Shown one piece after another: positions 6,204-8,149 of a stretch of DNA of 8,149 nt. Under the pieces are notes generated by a model. It did not search any database, was not told the DNA's origin, and worked only from the letters and a program-made list of their open reading frames with translations. The stretch comes from Heritagella sp051881655 (GTDB taxonomy: Bacteria > Bacillota > Clostridia > Oscillospirales > Acutalibacteraceae). The DNA is taken from contig JBJEQH010000191.1 of assembly GCA_051881655.1 (NCBI GenBank), forward strand, positions 1 through 8,149. The letters are read 5' to 3'. The translations under genes and the position numbers were made by a program. Position 1 is the stretch's first letter; each line of letters starts with the position of its first letter.

Positions 6204-6962
6204 TTATGGATTTTCCACCTGATAGTATATCGTGTACTCCTCATAGCCGATCTCATAAAGCGGCCGGAAGACGAACCCAAAATCCTGATGAACGGTGTGG
6301 AACTGTACGTTCCAGTTGGTCCACTCGCGCTCGTTATGGGGGGCCAGCATGGTTTCCGGCTTATTGATATCGCCGTGCAGCAGCCGTGCCCCGCTCAGCC
6401 CGGCCAGCACCACCGGACCATACAGGAAGGCCACCGTATCCGGGGCATCATCCAGCGGGCAGCAGGTCAGTGCCTTCGGGAATTCCATCAGCAGGCAGTC
6501 GCCGTCCTGCCAATTGCGGCTTAATACCGCATATCCGTCCTCTTTTTGGAGATCCACCTTTTCGCCGTTGAGCAGGAACGCGGCCTCGCCGGCCAGCCAG
6601 CCGGGCAGACGCACCCGAAGTGGGAAGGAAACCTCCCCCTGCGGCAGGTGCAGGCGCAGGGTGTAGCTGTCGCTGTCCGGCAGCGTCGGATACTGGGCGC
6701 CCAGCCCGGTAATTTTCACGCACTCGCCGCCGCGGTCCGTCGCGGTCAGCTCCAGTGCGACCGGTTTTCCCTGTACGGCGGTTTCCAGCCGGTTGGGCAC
6801 AAACTGGGCCAGGGTAAAGGTATCTTCCTTTCCACGGTACCAGATCCACTCGCGGTACCGGGAGGGACCCTGCACGGCGGTGCAGTGGCAGCACCAGAAA
6901 TCCTCGGTGCGGCTGCCCCACTTCTTGTGGGAACCGGCCTCCAGCGGCTGATAATAGGTCAC
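6204..6962 (-). CDS. GH127-like beta-L-arabinofuranosidase, C-terminal part after an amber codon
   Basis: This is the in-frame continuation of the gene that starts near 8048/8057. It is separated from the upstream half only by TAG, GGG and ATT. The 252 residues begin TYYQPLEAG (from residue 2) and reach the DUF1680 cysteine motif EDFWCCHCTAVQG at once. The CC pair (24-25) corresponds to the Cys417 nucleophile and zinc-ligand Cys418 of Bifidobacterium HypBA1. The rest is the beta-sandwich end of the family (LPGWL, LNGEKV, FLYGPVVLAGL) and finishes at a normal TAA. On its own it lacks the alpha/alpha-barrel and the acid/base residue, so it should not be catalytic. The nominal GTG at 6962 has AAGGA 10 nt upstream, so weak re-initiation is possible. 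It is best read as the back half of a broken or read-through gene of 617 residues in total. Confidence 0.8.
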   Translation of the reverse strand: MTYYQPLEAGSHKKWGSRTEDFWCCHCTAVQGPSRYREWIWYRGKEDTFTLAQFVPNRLETAVQGKPVALELTATDRGGECVKITGLGAQYPTLPDSDSYTLRLHLPQGEVSFPLRVRLPGWLAGEAAFLLNGEKVDLQKEDGYAVLSRNWQDGDCLLMEFPKALTCCPLDDAPDTVAFLYGPVVLAGLSGARLLHGDINKPETMLAPHNEREWTNWNVQFHTVHQDFGFVFRPLYEIGYEEYTIYYQVENP

Positions 6963-6968
6963 AATCCC

Positions 6969-6971
6969 CTA
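6969..6971 (-). other. In-frame TAG codon interrupting the GH127-like gene
   Basis: On the minus strand the frame reads ATC AGC AAG GAA TAG GGG ATT GTG ACC, and homology to GH127 continues on both sides without any frame change. The stop is codon 363 of a 618-codon frame counted from the ATG. It lies between the zinc ligand pair Glu307/Cys309 and the nucleophile cysteine pair. A single substitution could have made it from CAG, GAG, AAG, TCG, TGG, TTG or TAT/TAC. The options are a recent nonsense mutation, a sequence error, or recoding. Confidence 0.9.
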
Positions 6972-8048
6972 TTCCTTGCTGATGGCATTGGTCAGAGAAT
7001 CGTAGGTATCCTTCCAGAATGCCTGCGAATACAGGCCATTGATCAGATTGCGCTCGATATAGTCCAGGTATTCCTTCTCCCCGGTCTGCCGGTACAGGTA
7101 ATCCGCCAGACGGATCATGTTGTAAACCACACAGTGTTCCTGATTATTGTGGTTCAGCCGGCGGGACTGGGTGTGAACCGGGGTCCAAATCTCCCCGGCG
7201 GTCTGCCCTCCGGTGGCAAAGGTGCCGCGATCGGTGACAGCCTGTTTCCAATAGGCCTTGACAATATTCAGATACCGCTCGTCCCCCGTGACCTCATACG
7301 CACGGGCACAGCCATGTACCTCCGGGACCGTCGCATTGGCGTGCATATTGGTCAGCACGTCCTCGCCGCGCAGCAGGGGCCCGGTCAGCCGCGGCCGCTC
7401 GTAGCGCTCCATCAACAGCTTGTGGTTCGGGTCGCCGGTCAGTGCATACAGATCAGCCCACATCTCCATCATGGCGCCGGTCTCCTCGGCGTCCATCATG
7501 TCGTTCATGGTCTCGCGGGGAACGTCATCGGTAAAGCGCAAAAACCATCCGGCGCAGTCCAGCAGCGTCTCTTTGGCCGTCTCATCTCCCAGGTACTGCC
7601 ACACATCCAGCAGGCCCATCATCACCTTGTGGCACACATACTGCGGCGCCCAGAAACGCACACCGCGCTTGAGCTGGTACAGATACTTCTCCGGAATGGG
7701 GAAGGCCCAGCCGTTCCCGTTGGTCAGCTGGCAGCGGCGGATCTCTTTCACCACCCCACAGGCCCTGGCCTTCAGCACTTCATCCCCGGTCTCATCGTAC
7801 AGCCGTGCGCAGGCGCTGAGCCAGTGCCCGGTGAAGGTGCCGCGGATATGGGACAGCGGGCCGTCCCATCCCCAGTGGATTTTTTCCGGCTTATCCACAT
7901 GCCAGCCGCTGAGACCCGCTTCTGTGTAAAAAGAAAACAGAAGGTTCTCATCCTTCAGGGAGAGCAGATACTCCCGGTCAAAATTTTGCTTGCTCTTCGC
8001 CAGCGAGGGCAGCAGCTTTACCTGCCTGCCCAATGTCTCCTGCTTCAC
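6969..8048 (-). CDS. GH127-like (DUF1680) beta-L-arabinofuranosidase, N-terminal part ending at an amber codon
   Basis: This half carries the alpha/alpha-barrel of a GH127 enzyme, which releases terminal L-arabinofuranose in known members. I prefer the GTG at 8048, with AAAGGA 8 nt upstream; the ATG at 8057 (362 residues) abuts that site. Numbering is from the ATG. Family features seen: YLLSLKDENLLFSFYTEAGL (30-49), GTFTGHWLSACARLY (73-87), NMHANATVPEVHGCARAYEVTGD (237-259), TGGQTAGE (282-289) and NNQEHC (304-309). Glu307 and Cys309 match HypBA1 zinc ligands Glu338 and Cys340; Glu289 is the likely acid/base counterpart of Glu322. The frame stops at TAG after SKE, just before the sequence resumes with the nucleophile cysteines. 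No signal peptide is seen. The natural substrate could be arabinoxylan or another arabinoside. Unless the stop is read through, this half lacks the nucleophile and should be inactive. Confidence 0.82.
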   Translation of the reverse strand: MKQETLGRQVKLLPSLAKSKQNFDREYLLSLKDENLLFSFYTEAGLSGWHVDKPEKIHWGWDGPLSHIRGTFTGHWLSACARLYDETGDEVLKARACGVVKEIRRCQLTNGNGWAFPIPEKYLYQLKRGVRFWAPQYVCHKVMMGLLDVWQYLGDETAKETLLDCAGWFLRFTDDVPRETMNDMMDAEETGAMMEMWADLYALTGDPNHKLLMERYERPRLTGPLLRGEDVLTNMHANATVPEVHGCARAYEVTGDERYLNIVKAYWKQAVTDRGTFATGGQTAGEIWTPVHTQSRRLNHNNQEHCVVYNMIRLADYLYRQTGEKEYLDYIERNLINGLYSQAFWKDTYDSLTNAISKE

Positions 8049-8085
8049 GTTGGTCATCCTTTCTTTTTCTTACAACTTCTCCCCT

Positions 8086-8102
8086 GGTATGGATCCCATA
8101 CC
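8086..8102 (-). promoter_or_regulatory. Palindrome in the GH127-like leader, possible operator
   Basis: GGTATGG (8086-8092) and CCATACC (8096-8102) form a perfect 7-bp inverted repeat with a 3-nt centre. It starts about 4 nt after the predicted transcription start. That position suits a repressor operator. It differs from the esterase leader repeat, so the two genes probably do not share a regulator through these sites. It could also fold as a small mRNA hairpin. Confidence 0.45.
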
Positions 8103-8112
8103 CAGTCCCTTC

Positions 8113-8141
8113 ATTGTAGCGAAAAGATACGGGGAATGCAA
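8113..8141 (-). promoter_or_regulatory. Sigma-A-type promoter of the GH127-like gene
   Basis: On the minus strand, TTGCAT (8136-8141) and TACAAT (8113-8118) are spaced by exactly 17 nt. The predicted start is near 8106, giving a leader of about 50-58 nt. The survival of an intact promoter and leader argues that loss of the downstream gene, if real, is recent. Confidence 0.7.
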
Positions 8142-8149
8142 GACAAAAA

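Overview
The window looks like chromosomal DNA of an anaerobic, GC-rich Firmicute, most likely a gut or rumen clostridium of the Oscillospiraceae/Lachnospiraceae kind. The grounds are strong AGGAGG-type ribosome binding sites, sigma-A-type promoters, rubredoxin-based redox chemistry and plant-glycan enzymes. The lineage is inferred from gene content and style, not proven.

Layout. (1) Positions 1-913, minus strand: the front of a flavin reductase fused to at least three tandem short rubredoxin domains (Hrb-like), which runs off the left edge. Its promoter carries a 7-1-7 Fur/PerR-type inverted repeat over the transcription start. (2) Positions 914-1148: a divergent control region. (3) 1149-2702, plus: a cytoplasmic type-B carboxylesterase, closed by a strong terminator. 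(4) 2843-4828, plus: a right-handed beta-helix protein that I recognise as a GH120 beta-xylosidase with both catalytic acids present. (5) 4895-5761, plus: a DUF362 protein of unknown function with a CxxxxxCxCC cluster. A long bidirectional terminator follows. (6) 5827-6144, minus: a small uncharacterised protein. (7) 6204-8048/8057, minus: a GH127 (DUF1680) beta-L-arabinofuranosidase-like gene interrupted by one in-frame TAG codon at 6969-6971. It has a good sigma-A promoter and a palindrome in its leader.

Taken together, the esterase, beta-xylosidase and arabinofuranosidase-like enzyme fit intracellular finishing of imported, decorated (arabino)xylan oligosaccharides. None shows a signal peptide. 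The Hrb-like protein belongs to oxygen/NO detoxification and is probably a separate unit. No transporter, regulator, mobile element, RNA gene or CRISPR array is visible. The most noteworthy points are the amber codon that splits the GH127 active site, the rubredoxin array with its Fur/PerR-like operator, and the DUF362 gene sitting directly behind the GH120 gene.
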